Positions 1 through 9,901 are shown, numbered from the stretch's first letter. The stretch is 64,000 nucleotides of DNA from Gemmatimonadota bacterium (GCA_020344215.1 CP070815.1:4456065-4520064), one strand, 5' to 3'. Numbers and translations: made by a program. The notes: a model not told the origin generated them from the sequence alone.

Positions 1-2253
1 CTTGTAGAGCTGAACGTCGGCGCCGGCGATCTCATCGCCGAGCTGATGGAGTGGCGTCAGGTCGTCGAGGATCCAGAAGGAACGGCCGTGGGTCGCCAGC
101 ACGAGGTCGTTGTCCTTGACGGCCATGTCGCGTACCGGAACGACCGGCAGGTTGAGCTGCAGGCTCTGCCAGTGCTCGCCGTCGTCGAACGAGACGTAGA
201 CACCGAACTCGCCGCCGGCGTAGAGCAGGCCGCGACGCTCCGGGTCCTCGCGCACGACTCGGACGTAGTGGCCCTCGGGGATGCCGCGCACGACCCTCCT
301 CCAGCTCCTACCGTAGTCGGTCGTCTTGAAGATGTAGGGTGCGAAGTCGTCCAGCTTGTAGCGGTTCACGGCGACGTAGGCCGCGCCCGGCTCGTGGGGC
401 GACTCTTCGATGATACTCACCAGCCCCCACTCGGGCATGTTCCGCGGCGTGATCTCTTCCCAATTGCCGCCGCCGTCCCGGGTGATCCATACGCGCCCGT
501 CGTCGGTGCCGGCCCAGATCGTGTTGCGCTCGTGCCGCGACGGGACCAGCGCGAAGACCGTGGCGTAGTACTCGACGCTGGTGTTGTCCTTGGTGATCGG
601 GCCGCCCGATGAGACCTGCTTGCTCTTGTCATTGTGGGTGAGATCGGGGCTGATTACCTCCCAGCTCTGACCCTCGTCCCGTGAGCGGAAGACGACGTTC
701 GCGCTGATGTAGAGCTCGTCCGGATCGAAGGGCGAGAGCACGATCGGGAAGGTCCACTGGAACCGGTACTTGAGATCGGCAGCGCCCCAGCCCATCGGGT
801 TGTCCGGCCAGGCGTGGATGTTCCGACTCTGACCGGTACTACGATCGTAGCGGCTGATCATGCCGCCGTAGCAGCCCGCGTACGACACGTCGGGCTTGTC
901 AGGACGCACGGCGATGTAGCCGCTCTCGCAGCCGCCGACCGTGTACCAATCCTGGCTGGTAATCCCGAAGCCCGTCGTGCGGCTGGCGGTGCACAGCGTG
1001 CTGTTGTCCTGCTGGGCGCCGCAGACGTGATAGGGGAAATGCTCGGTGGTCGTGACGTGGTAGAACTGGGCGGTCGGCTGGTTGTCCTGCTGAGTCCAGG
1101 TCTTTCCGCCGTTGTAGGTGACGTTCGCGCCGCCGTCGTTTCCCTCGATCATGCGGAGCGCGTCGTTCGGGTCGATCCAGAGGTCGTGGTTGTCTCCATG
1201 CGGCGTGCGCATCGTCTCGTAGGTGCGTCCGCCGTCTGTGGACTTATGGAAGCTGACGTTCAACACGTAGACGGCATTTTCGTTCTGTGGGTCGGCGTAG
1301 ATGTGGGTGTAGTACCAGGCGCGTTGGCGCAGGTTGCGGTCGTCGTTGACCCGCGTCCAACTTTCGCCCGCGTCCTCGGAGCGGAAGACGCCACCTTCCT
1401 CCGCCTCGACGATCGCCCACACGCGATCGGAGTTCAGCGGCGAAACCGCGATGCCGATCTTGCCTATGGTGCCTTCCGGAAGACCCCGGTAGCGGCTGAT
1501 CTCCGTCCAGCTATCGCCGCCGTCTGTCGACTTGAAGAGTCCGCTACCCGCGCCGCCGCTCTCCATCCCCCAGGGCATCCGCCGCGCCTGCCAGAGGGCG
1601 GCGTAGATGATGCGCGGGTTGTTCGGGTCGAGAACGATATCGACGGCGCCGGCATTCTCGTCCCGATACAGAACCCGCTCCCAGGTGGCGCCGCCGTCCT
1701 TCGAGCGATAGACGCCACGGGTCTCGTTCGGCCCGAAGGCGTGGCCGAGCACAGCGGCGTAGACGATGTCCGGGTTCGTCGGATGCACGCGGACCTCGCC
1801 GATCTGGCCGCCCTCCCGCAGCCCGATGTGCGTCCAAGTCTTACCGGCGTCGGTGGACTTGTACATCCCGTCGCCCGGTGAGGTGTTGCCGCGGATGCAC
1901 GTCTCACCGGTCGCCACATAGACGACGTTCGGATCTGAGGGAGCGACGGCGATCCCGCCGATCGACCCGGCGCCGAGGTACTCGTCGGCCACGGGCATCC
2001 ACGCCATCCCGCCGTCCACTGTCTTCCAGACGCCGCCACCGGTAACCCCCATGTAATAGACGTAGGGCTGGCTCGGCACCCCGGCGACCGCGGTCACCCG
2101 GCCGCCCCGGAACGGGCCTATAGAGCGCCACTCGAGGGCGCTGAACAGGCGCTCGTTGTAAGCCTGAGCGCGAGCGTCGCCGGCCGCGATACCCAGCGGT
2201 GCGACGATCGCGAGACCGAGGAGGCAACGGATGACGGTTCGCGGGCTTCTCAT
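1..2253 (-). CDS. BNR/Asp-box propeller protein (sortilin/VPS10-like), 3' end cut by window
   Basis: The frame is open from an ATG at 2253 to the left edge: 751 residues, no stop reached, so the C-terminus lies outside. The start has a good Shine-Dalgarno (GGAGGGAC) and a signal peptide ending at about AxA-Q (residue 30). The mature protein opens with [19 protein letters not shown] and carries many Asp-box turns ([48 protein letters not shown]), which mark two stacked beta-propellers of the sortilin/VPS10 'glycosyl hydrolase' type. Such proteins are exported and expanded in Gemmatimonadota-like and Acidobacteriota-like genomes; their substrates are mostly unknown and many lack proven glycosidase activity. 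It is a paralogue of the gene at 51072-54314. The family call is firm; the biochemical role is not. Confidence 0.9.
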   Translation of the reverse strand, partial: MRSPRTVIRCLLGLAIVAPLGIAAGDARAQAYNERLFSALEWRSIGPFRGGRVTAVAGVPSQPYVYYMGVTGGGVWKTVDGGMAWMPVADEYLGAGSIGGIAVAPSDPNVVYVATGETCIRGNTSPGDGMYKSTDAGKTWTHIGLREGGQIGEVRVHPTNPDIVYAAVLGHAFGPNETRGVYRSKDGGATWERVLYRDENAGAVDIVLDPNNPRIIYAALWQARRMPWGMESGGAGSGLFKSTDGGDSWTEISRYRGLPEGTIGKIGIAVSPLNSDRVWAIVEAEEGGVFRSEDAGESWTRVNDDRNLRQRAWYYTHIYADPQNENAVYVLNVSFHKSTDGGRTYETMRTPHGDNHDLWIDPNDALRMIEGNDGGANVTYNGGKTWTQQDNQPTAQFYHVTTTEHFPYHVCGAQQDNSTLCTASRTTGFGITSQDWYTVGGCESGYIAVRPDKPDVSYAGCYGGMISRYDRSTGQSRNIHAWPDNPMGWGAADLKYRFQWTFPIVLSPFDPDELYISANVVFRSRDEGQSWEVISPDLTHNDKSKQVSSGGPITKDNTSVEYYATVFALVPSRHERNTIWAGTDDGRVWITRDGGGNWEEITPRNMPEWGLVSIIEESPHEPGAAYVAVNRYKLDDFAPYIFKTTDYGRSWRRVVRGIPEGHYVRVVREDPERRGLLYAGGEFGVYVSFDDGEHWQSLQLNLPVVPVRDMAVKDNDLVLATHGRSFWILDDLTPLHQLGDEIAGADVQLYK

Positions 2254-2633
2254 GGCTGTCCCTCCGATTGGCGCCCATTAGTGCGGCGATCTGAAGCTGT
2301 GTTGATCGGAGAAGCTATCCTAGTAATCGGGTCCCGGCTGCGCCAGCGAGGGTTGCCGCGTGCCTGGTCTCGCTTCGGATACAGCACCTTCGCTCGGACC
2401 ACGCACTCGGCTCCTTGACTGAGTGACCGGAGTTTGCTCGCCGTCGTGGGAGGCGCTGGGGGTGGGATGGCAGACGGCTCGTGCACACTGCGTTGTGGCT
2501 GCATAGTTCAGCTGGCAGGAGTCCCGGGGGTCGTCGAGCGTAATCCGCAGCGCGGGGCGGCGAAGCCGACCTTCCCGCAATCGAGCCGCGCGACATGGAA
2601 CGAGACGGCCCCCGACTCCTCCCCTCTAACGTG
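2254..2633. repeat. 380-bp intergenic region built of dispersed-repeat pieces
   Basis: I see no convincing gene here. Positions 2365-2414 (inverted) match the dnaE2 insert at 35729-35777: both read GGTCCGAGCG, then TGCTGT, then CGAAGCGAGACCA. Positions 2586-2610 carry CGCGACATGGAACGAGACG, the end motif of the repeat found three times inside dnaE2. The region separates two minus-strand genes, so a promoter for the BNR gene should also lie here, but none stands out. Confidence 0.6.
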
Positions 2634-3197
2634 CTATGCAGGCCACAACCACCCGAACACGCCGCCGGTGAGCAGCCCGTATACGAGACCGTCGATGACG
2701 CTCTTCCAGATGCTGCTCCAGGTGTGGCCGAACCAGATGGCTGCGGGAACCTCGGCAGCGCTGTAGGCGAGGAACGCCACCGTGCCAAGAACACGGAAGA
2801 CATGCAGGTACTCTTCGCCGGCCGGAATCCGCGCCGCATAGCCGACATAGGCCACCATGAACGAGACGCCCAGCGCGAACAGGAAGTAGAAGAGCAGGCT
2901 CTTTCCCATGTTGGGTACGCCCCAGATGATCAGCGACCCTACCGGGCCCTCCTTCAGCTTCTGCTTCGCACCCTCCGCCTTGGCACCCTCAGCAGTCATC
3001 TCGTGCGGGAATACGTATTGTCCGCGTTCCAGTTTAAGCCCGCGAATCGCCTGCAAGAGCGAATCCTCGTTGGGTACCGGCACCCAATCGGAGCGGTGGT
3101 GAGGGAGCACCGTCCAGGCGATGAACGCCGCGAAGAAGACTATCGCGGCGGAGAGCAAGATCGGTAACCACAAAGAAAGCAGACTGACCTGTTCCAT
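2634..3197 (-). CDS. Inner-membrane protein of unknown function
   Basis: This 187-residue protein starts at an ATG behind GGGAGGTCGGT. It has an N-terminal membrane segment (about residues 5-28), a soluble cytoplasm-like stretch with an 'HEMTAEGAKAEGAKQKL' charged region (about 35-80), then about three more hydrophobic segments (about 85-120, 130-150 and 165-187). I do not recognise the family. It lies 27 bp downstream of the HtrA-like protease gene and 3' of a DUF4136 lipoprotein in the same direction, so a shared envelope-stress or envelope-maintenance transcript is plausible. Only membrane location is supported. Confidence 0.75.
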   Translation of the reverse strand: MEQVSLLSLWLPILLSAAIVFFAAFIAWTVLPHHRSDWVPVPNEDSLLQAIRGLKLERGQYVFPHEMTAEGAKAEGAKQKLKEGPVGSLIIWGVPNMGKSLLFYFLFALGVSFMVAYVGYAARIPAGEEYLHVFRVLGTVAFLAYSAAEVPAAIWFGHTWSSIWKSVIDGLVYGLLTGGVFGWLWPA

Positions 3198-3224
3198 ACC
3201 GACCTCCCGGAGTGACTCAGATCG

Positions 3225-4652
3225 CTATTCCATCTCGAAGGCCATGAACTGGAGCCGGCCGCGGCGCTCGACCTGGAGAACCACCGGCTGGCCGGGTTCG
3301 ATACTGTTGATCGCGCTGCGTAGTTGATCGAGGCTCGCAATCGGATCCCCGTTGAGCGCCCGTATCACGTCGCCGGGTGCCAGCGCGACGCGGCCGTAGA
3401 CCGCATCGGGCGAGCGCGCGGCGACGACCACCCCGTTCCGAGCCCGCAGCCCCGGAATCATCGCGGCAACCCTCGGTTCAAGGCCGACGCCCAGGATGCC
3501 GAGTCGCTGAATCAGGTTCTCGTCCGGCGTGACCATGAGCGAGAAGCGGCCCGGATCGTCCTCCCGCTCCAGCACCGTCACGCTAGCCCTGAGCGTATCC
3601 TGCCCGCGAAGCACCTCGAGTGTGACGGTCGCGCCCACCGGCGTGCGGTACAGACCGACATCAAACTGGCGACCGTTCTCCATCACCTTGCCGTCGAGCG
3701 TCAGCACGATGTCGCCGACCCGCAGGCCGGCCAGCTGGGCGGGACTGCGCGGATAGACGTCGCCCAGCACCACTCCCCAATCGCGAGCGAGCCCGAGCCC
3801 TTCGGCGAGCGGCAAGCTGATAGTCTGAGCGTTGACGCCGATCATCCCGCGACGGACGTACCCGTTCAGCTTGATCTGCTGGTAGATGTTGCGGACGATG
3901 TTACTCGGCGCTGCGAAACCGAGGCCCTCGCTGCCACCCGACTGGGAGAGGATCAGGGTGTTGATCCCGATCACCTTGCCCTCGGCATCGACCAACGGGC
4001 CGCCGCTGTTGCCCGGGTTGATGGGCGCGTCGGTCTGTAGGTAGATCATCGGGTCTTCCGGCCGCAGCTGGCGGGCGACGGCACTGACGATGCCCATCGT
4101 CACCGTATTCTCCAGGCCGAGCGGACTGCCGAAGGCGAAGACGAGCTGGCCCGTCAAGACCTCGTCCGAGTCGGCGAGTTCGAGATACGGCAGGCCCGTC
4201 TGATCGACCTTGAGCACTGCCAGGTCGGTCTCTCGGTCGAAGCCGACGATCCGCGCACCGACGAGCTTACCCTGCGGCTTGAGTATCGACTCACCCGGCG
4301 CCGCGCCGGCGGGAATCGGCAAGCGCACGCGGATGCGGCCGGCGCCCTCGACTACGTGCAGGTTCGTCACGATATATCCGTCGGCGCCGAGGATCACACC
4401 CGAGCCACCCACTTGCCGCCGTGCCAAGAGACCCGTCCCGGGGGCGTCGCCCTGTTGGAGCGGCTGGTAGCCCGTAGCCACGATCGCCACCACCGCCGGG
4501 CTGACGCGCCGCGTCAGCTCCTCGAGATACCCGCTCAGGTCCTGGAGCCTGGCCAAGGCCCGATCGCGCCCCTCGCTCTGCGCGGCCAGGTCGGCCGGCA
4601 GGTCCAAGACGACACAGAGCGCCAGGAATAGAAACGGGATTCTGCTTTTCAC
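3225..4652 (-). CDS. HtrA/DegP-like periplasmic serine protease with two PDZ domains
   Basis: I place the start at GTG 4652 because it has an AGAGG Shine-Dalgarno, begins directly with a signal peptide (VKSRIPFLFLALCVVLDL) and avoids overlap with the upstream gene. The protein is 475 residues. The trypsin-like domain shows the full triad: His99 in VTNLHVVEGA, Asp143 in DRETDLAVL and Ser216 in NPGNSGGPL. Two PDZ domains follow; the first has GVVLGDVYPRSPAQLAGLRVGD and the second GVVVAARSPDAVYGRVALAPGD. DegP/HtrA proteins degrade or chaperone misfolded envelope proteins. It lies 50 bp after the DUF4136 lipoprotein gene and 27 bp before a membrane protein gene, probably one operon. The class is sure; which E. 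coli paralogue it matches (DegP, DegQ or DegS) is not. Confidence 0.92.
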   Translation of the reverse strand: MKSRIPFLFLALCVVLDLPADLAAQSEGRDRALARLQDLSGYLEELTRRVSPAVVAIVATGYQPLQQGDAPGTGLLARRQVGGSGVILGADGYIVTNLHVVEGAGRIRVRLPIPAGAAPGESILKPQGKLVGARIVGFDRETDLAVLKVDQTGLPYLELADSDEVLTGQLVFAFGSPLGLENTVTMGIVSAVARQLRPEDPMIYLQTDAPINPGNSGGPLVDAEGKVIGINTLILSQSGGSEGLGFAAPSNIVRNIYQQIKLNGYVRRGMIGVNAQTISLPLAEGLGLARDWGVVLGDVYPRSPAQLAGLRVGDIVLTLDGKVMENGRQFDVGLYRTPVGATVTLEVLRGQDTLRASVTVLEREDDPGRFSLMVTPDENLIQRLGILGVGLEPRVAAMIPGLRARNGVVVAARSPDAVYGRVALAPGDVIRALNGDPIASLDQLRSAINSIEPGQPVVLQVERRGRLQFMAFEME

Positions 4653-4702
4653 GATTCTACCTCTTGCCCAATCCCTCGGTGGTTCTTCTGCCGTGCTCCG
4701 CC

Positions 4703-5239
4703 TCATCTCTCCGGAGGGAACTGTGCCAGGACCTTGGTCACGCCCTCATCAACTTTCTTGACGAGCTTCTCGACGTCAGGATCCTCGACAACGTCCGTGG
4801 CCCATCCGCGCCAGATGATGCGATCGCTATCCGGCTCGCTGATCATCAGCACCAGCGCGCCCTGCCTCTCGACGTAGACCATGCTGCGCCCCGACGCGTA
4901 GCCGATCCGCTCGTCCGTTATGACCGTCCGCTCACCCACCTCATCCTGGGTCGCTGCCACGAAGTTGACCAGGAAATCGGGATCGCTCTCGACCTTCCGA
5001 TACCCCTTCGCCGCCAGCTCCCTATCCACCGATGTGACGAGCTGGCGAACCGCTACCGGGGCGAGCCTTCGACCTCTGCGGCCTTCATCCTCGCCACGCT
5101 CCAGCCAGGCATAGCTCTCGAGCCCGCCAAAGCTCGCCTCCGGCTCGTACTCGGACTTGACCTGCATCGTCGAGCAACCGCCGAATCCGACGGCCAGAAG
5201 GATACAAAGGATACACAGAGGGATTGTAAGGGGTCGCAT
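4703..5239 (-). CDS. DUF4136-type lipoprotein
   Basis: The ATG at 5239 follows a strong GAGGAGGAGC site and opens a lipoprotein signal (MRPLTIPLCILCILLAVGFGGC) with lipobox Cys22. The 178-residue product has the DUF4136 pattern: an early 'SFGGLESYAWLE' strand, then 'VDRELAAKGYRKVESDPDFLVNF', and a C-terminal 'VEKLVKKVDEGVTKVLAQFPP'. DUF4136 proteins are small outer-membrane-associated lipoproteins of unknown function. The gene heads the minus-strand run DUF4136, htrA-like, membrane protein. Confidence 0.85.
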   Translation of the reverse strand: MRPLTIPLCILCILLAVGFGGCSTMQVKSEYEPEASFGGLESYAWLERGEDEGRRGRRLAPVAVRQLVTSVDRELAAKGYRKVESDPDFLVNFVAATQDEVGERTVITDERIGYASGRSMVYVERQGALVLMISEPDSDRIIWRGWATDVVEDPDVEKLVKKVDEGVTKVLAQFPPER

Positions 5240-5424
5240 TAAGCTCCTCCTCAAGGTCTCCAACAGCTAAAGTGAATCCGCAGGGTAATGCATAGCCGAG
5301 CACCGCGGACTTGGCAACGGAAGTCGTGCCGGCGCGGCTTGACTTCGCGGTGCGGCCCGACATAGATGGCCAACAGCAGAACCACCGCGCTACGGAACAG
5401 AGGCAGCCGAACGGAGGGCCAGCG

Positions 5425-5834
5425 ATGGAGCAGTTCAGCGCTCAGCCGTCCGCTACCGGCGAGACGTTCGAGCGGGAGCTGACGGAGTTCCTCCGAGCCA
5501 GGACCCGGCTTATGCTCTGGGTCGTCCTGGTGGTCACCGGTATCGCCATCGTCGTCTACGGCTTCCTGTTCAGGCGGCCCCCTGCCCTGCAGGGCGGGCT
5601 GTCGCCCTGAGGTGTCTGGAGAAGGACCCGGAGGACCGGTTCCCGACCGCGGCGGCGCTCGAGGCCGCCCTCGGCTCGATCCGCTTCGACGAGCCCTGGA
5701 CCCACGAGACGGCACGCAAGTGGTGGGAGCTCCACGGGCTTCGGCATGAGGAGCCGGCGGCGCCCGACGGGCCCGCCCCGCACGAAGAGGGCCTCAGTAA
5801 CAAAGGCATCTCCCGCTTCATCTTCGAGCCCTGA
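5425..5834 (+). pseudogene. Remnant of a membrane-anchored Ser/Thr kinase gene (internal deletion)
   Basis: An ATG at 5425 behind GGAGGG opens a frame whose first 60 residues (ETFERELTEFLRARTRLM, then a membrane segment) resemble the N-terminus of the intact kinase at 5894. It stops at about 5610. In a different frame, about 5595-5834 encodes LEKDPEDRFPTAAALEAALG and FDEPWTHETARKWWELHGL, which match the last part of the same kinase (LEKKPGDRYQTARQLEDVLG, FDEPWSRDRAEDWWNLHGI). The kinase catalytic core, well over 1 kb, is missing. This is a tandem duplicate that lost its middle and its frame at a junction near 5590-5620. Confidence 0.8.
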
Positions 5835-5857
5835 GCCGCTGCCATTCGCCACCGATG

Positions 5858-5886
5858 TAGACCCGCCGCCGGACGCCGCATATAGT
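5858..5886 (+). promoter_or_regulatory. Candidate promoter for a leaderless kinase mRNA
   Basis: TAGACC (5858-5863), a 17-bp spacer and TATAGT (5881-5886) lie so that the -10 box ends 7 bp before the ATG at 5894. No Shine-Dalgarno precedes that ATG. This geometry fits a transcript starting at or next to the A of the start codon. The call rests on sequence only. Confidence 0.45.
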
Positions 5887-5893
5887 ACCTACC

Positions 5894-7543
5894 ATGCCCG
5901 AAGCGGAACGAACCATCCAGCGCGCCCTCTCGGGACCCTATTCCACGACCGGCACGTTCGAGGAGGACCGGCTCGCGCTCCTCTGGGACCGCGCCCGCCT
6001 GCTCTTGCTCACGGGCCTGGCGATCGTTGCAGTGGCGACCGTCGTCAAACTGCTCGTGCCATCGGCGGATCCCGCGCTCGAGAGCGCGCTCTCCGGCATC
6101 GCCTGGCTGTGCGGGCCGCCAGGCCACGCGATTCTCTTCGCGCTGGGTCTCGTACTGGTCTATTCCGTCCGCCGTAACCACGATCGCCTGCAGGTCATCG
6201 TATACGGCACTGTCGCCGCCAACATCGTACTACTGATCTTCGCCCAGGTCGCTTTCCGCCCGGCCAGCGATCCCTATTTCGGGGTATCGCTGCTGCTGTT
6301 CCTCTCGGCCGCTTTCATACCCTGGCGCCCCGGCTACCAGTGGGCGCTGGCCGCGACTGCGGCGGTCTGGTTCTTGTTGCTTCAGGGGATCCTCTACGCG
6401 ACGCTACCGGAGTTCCAGGCGTTCTGGGTCGAGCGCGGCGGTGCTGAGGCGGCCCGCAACCACATGGTCTGGGGTGTGACGGGGATCGCCGTCCTGGGCG
6501 GTGCGTCGGCGTTCATCAGCAAGACGCTCTACAACCTGACGAAGACCGCCCACCGAGCGAAGCGGCTGGGCAAGTACCTGATCCACGAGGAGATCGGCAA
6601 GGGCGGGATGGGCCAGGTATTCTTCGCCCAGCACACGCTGATGTGCCGGCCAACAGCGGTGAAGGTCATGCAGTCGGGCGACGGCCAGGCGAGCGCCGGA
6701 CTGGCCCGCTTCGAGCGCGAGGTAAAGGTTTCGGCAACGCTGACGCACCCCAACACGATCACGATCTACGATGTGGGGCGCACGCCCGACCGCAGCTTGT
6801 ACTACGCGATGGAGTACCTGGAGGGCCTTGACCTGCAGCAGCTGGTCGAGCGGCACGGCCCACTATCCCCGGAACGGACCGTCTACATCCTGAAGCAGGT
6901 GTGCGGCTCTCTCGAGGAGGCACACTCCCGGAACATCATCCACCGCGACATCAAGCCCGGGAACATCTTCCTGACGCGCCGCGGCACCCTCTACGATTTC
7001 GTCAAGGTCCTCGACTTCGGTCTCGCCAAAGAGATCAAGGAGGACGCGGCGAGCGGGATCAGCAAGACCGGGATGGTCTTCGGGACGCCGCGCTACATTG
7101 CCCCCGAGACGGTGTACGGGAACGAGGAAATCGACGGGCGGGCCGACCTCTACTGCCTGGGCGGTGTGGCCTACTGGATGCTTACGGGGCAACCGCCTTT
7201 CACTGCCGAGTCGAGCGTCGAGGTGCTGATCGACCACGTGAAGACCACGCCCAAGCGGCCGTCCGAGGTCACAGAACTCGAGATCACGCCCGAGCTGGAA
7301 GACGTGGTGATGAAGCTGCTGGAGAAGAAGCCGGGCGACCGTTATCAGACGGCCCGCCAGCTGGAGGACGTGCTCGGCGCCATCAACTTCGACGAGCCCT
7401 GGTCGCGGGACAGAGCCGAGGATTGGTGGAATCTCCACGGCATCCTCGGCCAGCACCCTCACGACTGGGAGTGCTTCTTTCCCGAGAGCGAGCTTGGAGC
7501 CGGGGACAGGCCCTCGCTGGCCGGGGCCCAGCCCAGCGACTGA
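5894..7543 (+). CDS. Serine/threonine protein kinase with N-terminal multi-span membrane domain
   Basis: This 549-residue protein has about six hydrophobic segments in residues 35-210 and a complete Hanks-type kinase domain at about 228-495. Visible motifs are the glycine loop IGKGGMGQVFFA, Lys257 in AVKVM, catalytic IHRDIKPGN (Asp352), metal-binding DFG (Asp374), and APE in APETVYG. It ends with the FDEPWSRDRAEDWWNLHGI tail also seen in the adjacent pseudogene. Most bacterial Hanks kinases carry one membrane segment after the kinase domain; here a polytopic domain comes first and could act as a membrane sensor. A degraded duplicate lies directly upstream and a nucleotide-carrier-like gene 55 bp downstream. 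Substrates are unknown. Confidence 0.93.
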   Translation: MPEAERTIQRALSGPYSTTGTFEEDRLALLWDRARLLLLTGLAIVAVATVVKLLVPSADPALESALSGIAWLCGPPGHAILFALGLVLVYSVRRNHDRLQVIVYGTVAANIVLLIFAQVAFRPASDPYFGVSLLLFLSAAFIPWRPGYQWALAATAAVWFLLLQGILYATLPEFQAFWVERGGAEAARNHMVWGVTGIAVLGGASAFISKTLYNLTKTAHRAKRLGKYLIHEEIGKGGMGQVFFAQHTLMCRPTAVKVMQSGDGQASAGLARFEREVKVSATLTHPNTITIYDVGRTPDRSLYYAMEYLEGLDLQQLVERHGPLSPERTVYILKQVCGSLEEAHSRNIIHRDIKPGNIFLTRRGTLYDFVKVLDFGLAKEIKEDAASGISKTGMVFGTPRYIAPETVYGNEEIDGRADLYCLGGVAYWMLTGQPPFTAESSVEVLIDHVKTTPKRPSEVTELEITPELEDVVMKLLEKKPGDRYQTARQLEDVLGAINFDEPWSRDRAEDWWNLHGILGQHPHDWECFFPESELGAGDRPSLAGAQPSD

Positions 7544-7598
7544 ATCGGCCGGATAAAGTGCAGCCACACACCTACGGGGACTCAGGGCGCCGGAGCCG

Positions 7599-9881
7599 AT
7601 GAAAAGGATCGCCGAGTGGCTGGACGTGCGCCCCAACGAGGTCCGCAATGTCTCGCTCTCGTTCCTGGGCGCCTTCTTCGTCATGGCCTTCCTGGTCCTG
7701 GCGCGCTCACTGCGTGAAGCCCTCTACCTGGCGTCTTTCCCGATCGAGACACTCCCCTACATAACCGCGGCCGTCGCGGTCCTCAGCATACCGACCGTAG
7801 CCGTGTTCGCCCGGCTCCTAACGCGACACTCGCCGAGGAGGGTACTCATCGCCCTGCTCCTGGTGATCGGCGCCGGACTGACCGTACTCTGGCCGTTCAC
7901 GGCCGGCGGGCCCCTGTCAGGCTACAGGCGGCTCGGCATCGTCCTCTTCTACCTCTGGACGGCCATGGGCACGTTGCTCATGACCTCGGGCTTCTGGGTC
8001 GTCATCTCCGAGTACTTCGCCGTCCGCGGCGCCAAACGACTCTTCGGCCTAATCGGAGCCGGCGGTACCGCCGGCGCCATGCTGACGGGCACCCTGCTGT
8101 TCTGGCTCACCAAGCACTTCGGCGCGATGCAGCTCGGCGTGGTGCTCCTCGGAATTCTCGTCCTGTTCTTCGTCACGCAGCAGCTACTTCCGAGAGTCCC
8201 GGCCATACCAGAAGAGAGTGGCCAGGCGAAAGCCAGGATGGGAGAGAGCCTCGTCGCCACCTGGCGCTCGCCGCACCTGCGCACGATCGCGATGATCGTT
8301 TTCGTGGTCGCCATAGCGACCACGCTGCTCGACTTTCAATTCAAGGAGTTAGCGCAGTCGAACTTCCGCTCAGAGGACAACCTGGCCAGCTTCTTCGGTG
8401 CCTTCTACGGCTGGACAAGCGCCGTGGCCCTCGTCATCCAGTTTCTGCTCGTCGCCCGCCTACTCACAGCCGCCGGAGTGGCGTGGGCGCTCGCCCTGCT
8501 GCCACTGCTCCTTGCGTTCGGTTCGCTGGGCATGCTCATCGCACCCGGCTTCATCCTCGTGACGGCGGTGAAGGGCGCCGATGCCTCGATCCGCAAGTCG
8601 CTCTACCGCTCTGCGCTCGAGCTGCTTTACGTACCTGTGCCGTCGCTGCTTCGGCGCAAGACCAAGACCTTCATCGATTCGGTGGTCGATGCCACCGCCG
8701 AAGGACTCGGGGCCGGGATCGTATTCCTCTGGGTCACCCTGTACGCACTGCCGTCCCGCTACCTCTCCCTGGTCATCATCGCCGCGTCGTTCGGGCTGCT
8801 CGTCCTCAGCCGGCGGATGGGGCGCCAGTACTTCAGCACCGTCACAGAGCAGCTGCAGGCCAGCGGGCAGAGAGCTGCGGTGGGCGCGATCAGCGCTCGA
8901 CTTGAAGGCCGCGACATGCTGAGCGGCACGTTCACACGGCTCGACGTAAGAGCGCTGATCGACGACACCGGTCCGAGCCTCGCCACACCGGAGGTGCATG
9001 ACGAGCGACCTGCCGAGCAGGAGGTCGAGGAGGAGGCGGCCGCCGCCGACATCACGCTCGAGCGCCTCAGCTCGCCGGAGATGGCGGTAGTGGCGCGAAC
9101 GCTCGAACAGACGACGGAGTGGGACGATAGCCACATACCGGCACTCGCCCGGTTGATAGCCCGCGACCCGCTGTTCGACCGGGCCCTCGTGGCCCTGACG
9201 ACCCTCGGCGCGGCTGCAATACCCTACCTCGCCAAGCTGCTCGCCGACGAAGGCACCGACTTTGTCATCCGGCGCAGGATACCGCGTGTGCTCGCCCGGA
9301 TTGGCGGACCCCAAGCGGACGATGCGCTCCTCGATGCACTCGCCGCTAACCGCTTCGAGGTCCGCTACCGGGCTGCGATCGCGCTGCTCCGCCGCCGTCG
9401 GAAAGGGGCCCCGCAATCGCAGCGAGACGCGGAGCCGGTCGTCTGGGATGCGATCCGCGCCGAGATCGGCCGTAGCCGCCCCGTCTGGGAGATGCAGCGG
9501 CTGCTGGACGAGGAGCCGGACGAGGACGAGCTCGTGGTCAAGCGTGTCGGGGCGCGCGGTGAGCTGAGCCTCGAGCACACCTTCCGACTCCTCAGCCTGG
9601 TTCTGGAACCCGAAGTGGTGCGCGCTGCGTTTCAAGGTGTCGTGCTGCAGGACGAGAGGCTGAAGAGCTTCTCGCTGGAGTACCTGGAGCAGGTGCTGCC
9701 GGCCGACGTACGCAAGCGGCTGTGGCCATTCATCGGTGATGTAAGCGAGTACAGGCGAGAGAAGCTCATCAGACCACTGGATGACGTGGTGTCCGACCTC
9801 GTGAAGACGGGAGCGACCCTGTTCGGTGACGAGCAGGACCGGGCGGCGCTCAAGCGCATGCTGGAGGAGCAGGAAGACTGA
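7599..9881 (+). CDS. ATP/ADP translocase-like (Npt/Tlc) carrier with HEAT-like C-terminal domain
   Basis: The 760-residue protein has about 12 hydrophobic segments in its first 410 residues (beginning SLSFLGAFFVMAFLVLARSLREALYLASFP), a layout and N-terminal pattern typical of the NTP/NDP antiporter family. After an acidic linker (ERPAEQEVEEEAAAADI, about 470-485), residues about 485-760 form alpha-helical repeats such as ALARLIARDPLFDRALVALTTLGAAAIPYLAKLL, typical of HEAT repeats. In obligate intracellular bacteria these carriers swap ATP for ADP; in free-living bacteria the substrate is unproven. The start ATG has a GGAG site. Co-direction with the kinase gene suggests a shared transcript. 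Confidence 0.8.
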   Translation: MKRIAEWLDVRPNEVRNVSLSFLGAFFVMAFLVLARSLREALYLASFPIETLPYITAAVAVLSIPTVAVFARLLTRHSPRRVLIALLLVIGAGLTVLWPFTAGGPLSGYRRLGIVLFYLWTAMGTLLMTSGFWVVISEYFAVRGAKRLFGLIGAGGTAGAMLTGTLLFWLTKHFGAMQLGVVLLGILVLFFVTQQLLPRVPAIPEESGQAKARMGESLVATWRSPHLRTIAMIVFVVAIATTLLDFQFKELAQSNFRSEDNLASFFGAFYGWTSAVALVIQFLLVARLLTAAGVAWALALLPLLLAFGSLGMLIAPGFILVTAVKGADASIRKSLYRSALELLYVPVPSLLRRKTKTFIDSVVDATAEGLGAGIVFLWVTLYALPSRYLSLVIIAASFGLLVLSRRMGRQYFSTVTEQLQASGQRAAVGAISARLEGRDMLSGTFTRLDVRALIDDTGPSLATPEVHDERPAEQEVEEEAAAADITLERLSSPEMAVVARTLEQTTEWDDSHIPALARLIARDPLFDRALVALTTLGAAAIPYLAKLLADEGTDFVIRRRIPRVLARIGGPQADDALLDALAANRFEVRYRAAIALLRRRRKGAPQSQRDAEPVVWDAIRAEIGRSRPVWEMQRLLDEEPDEDELVVKRVGARGELSLEHTFRLLSLVLEPEVVRAAFQGVVLQDERLKSFSLEYLEQVLPADVRKRLWPFIGDVSEYRREKLIRPLDDVVSDLVKTGATLFGDEQDRAALKRMLEEQED

Positions 9882-9901
9882 GCGCGCGGCGAGCGCCCGG
9901 C

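Noticed and set aside
5425..5834. In-frame TGA near 5608 as a selenocysteine codon
   Set aside because: The sequence after the TGA in that frame has no family similarity; the kinase-like part is in another frame. Deletion with frameshift explains it.
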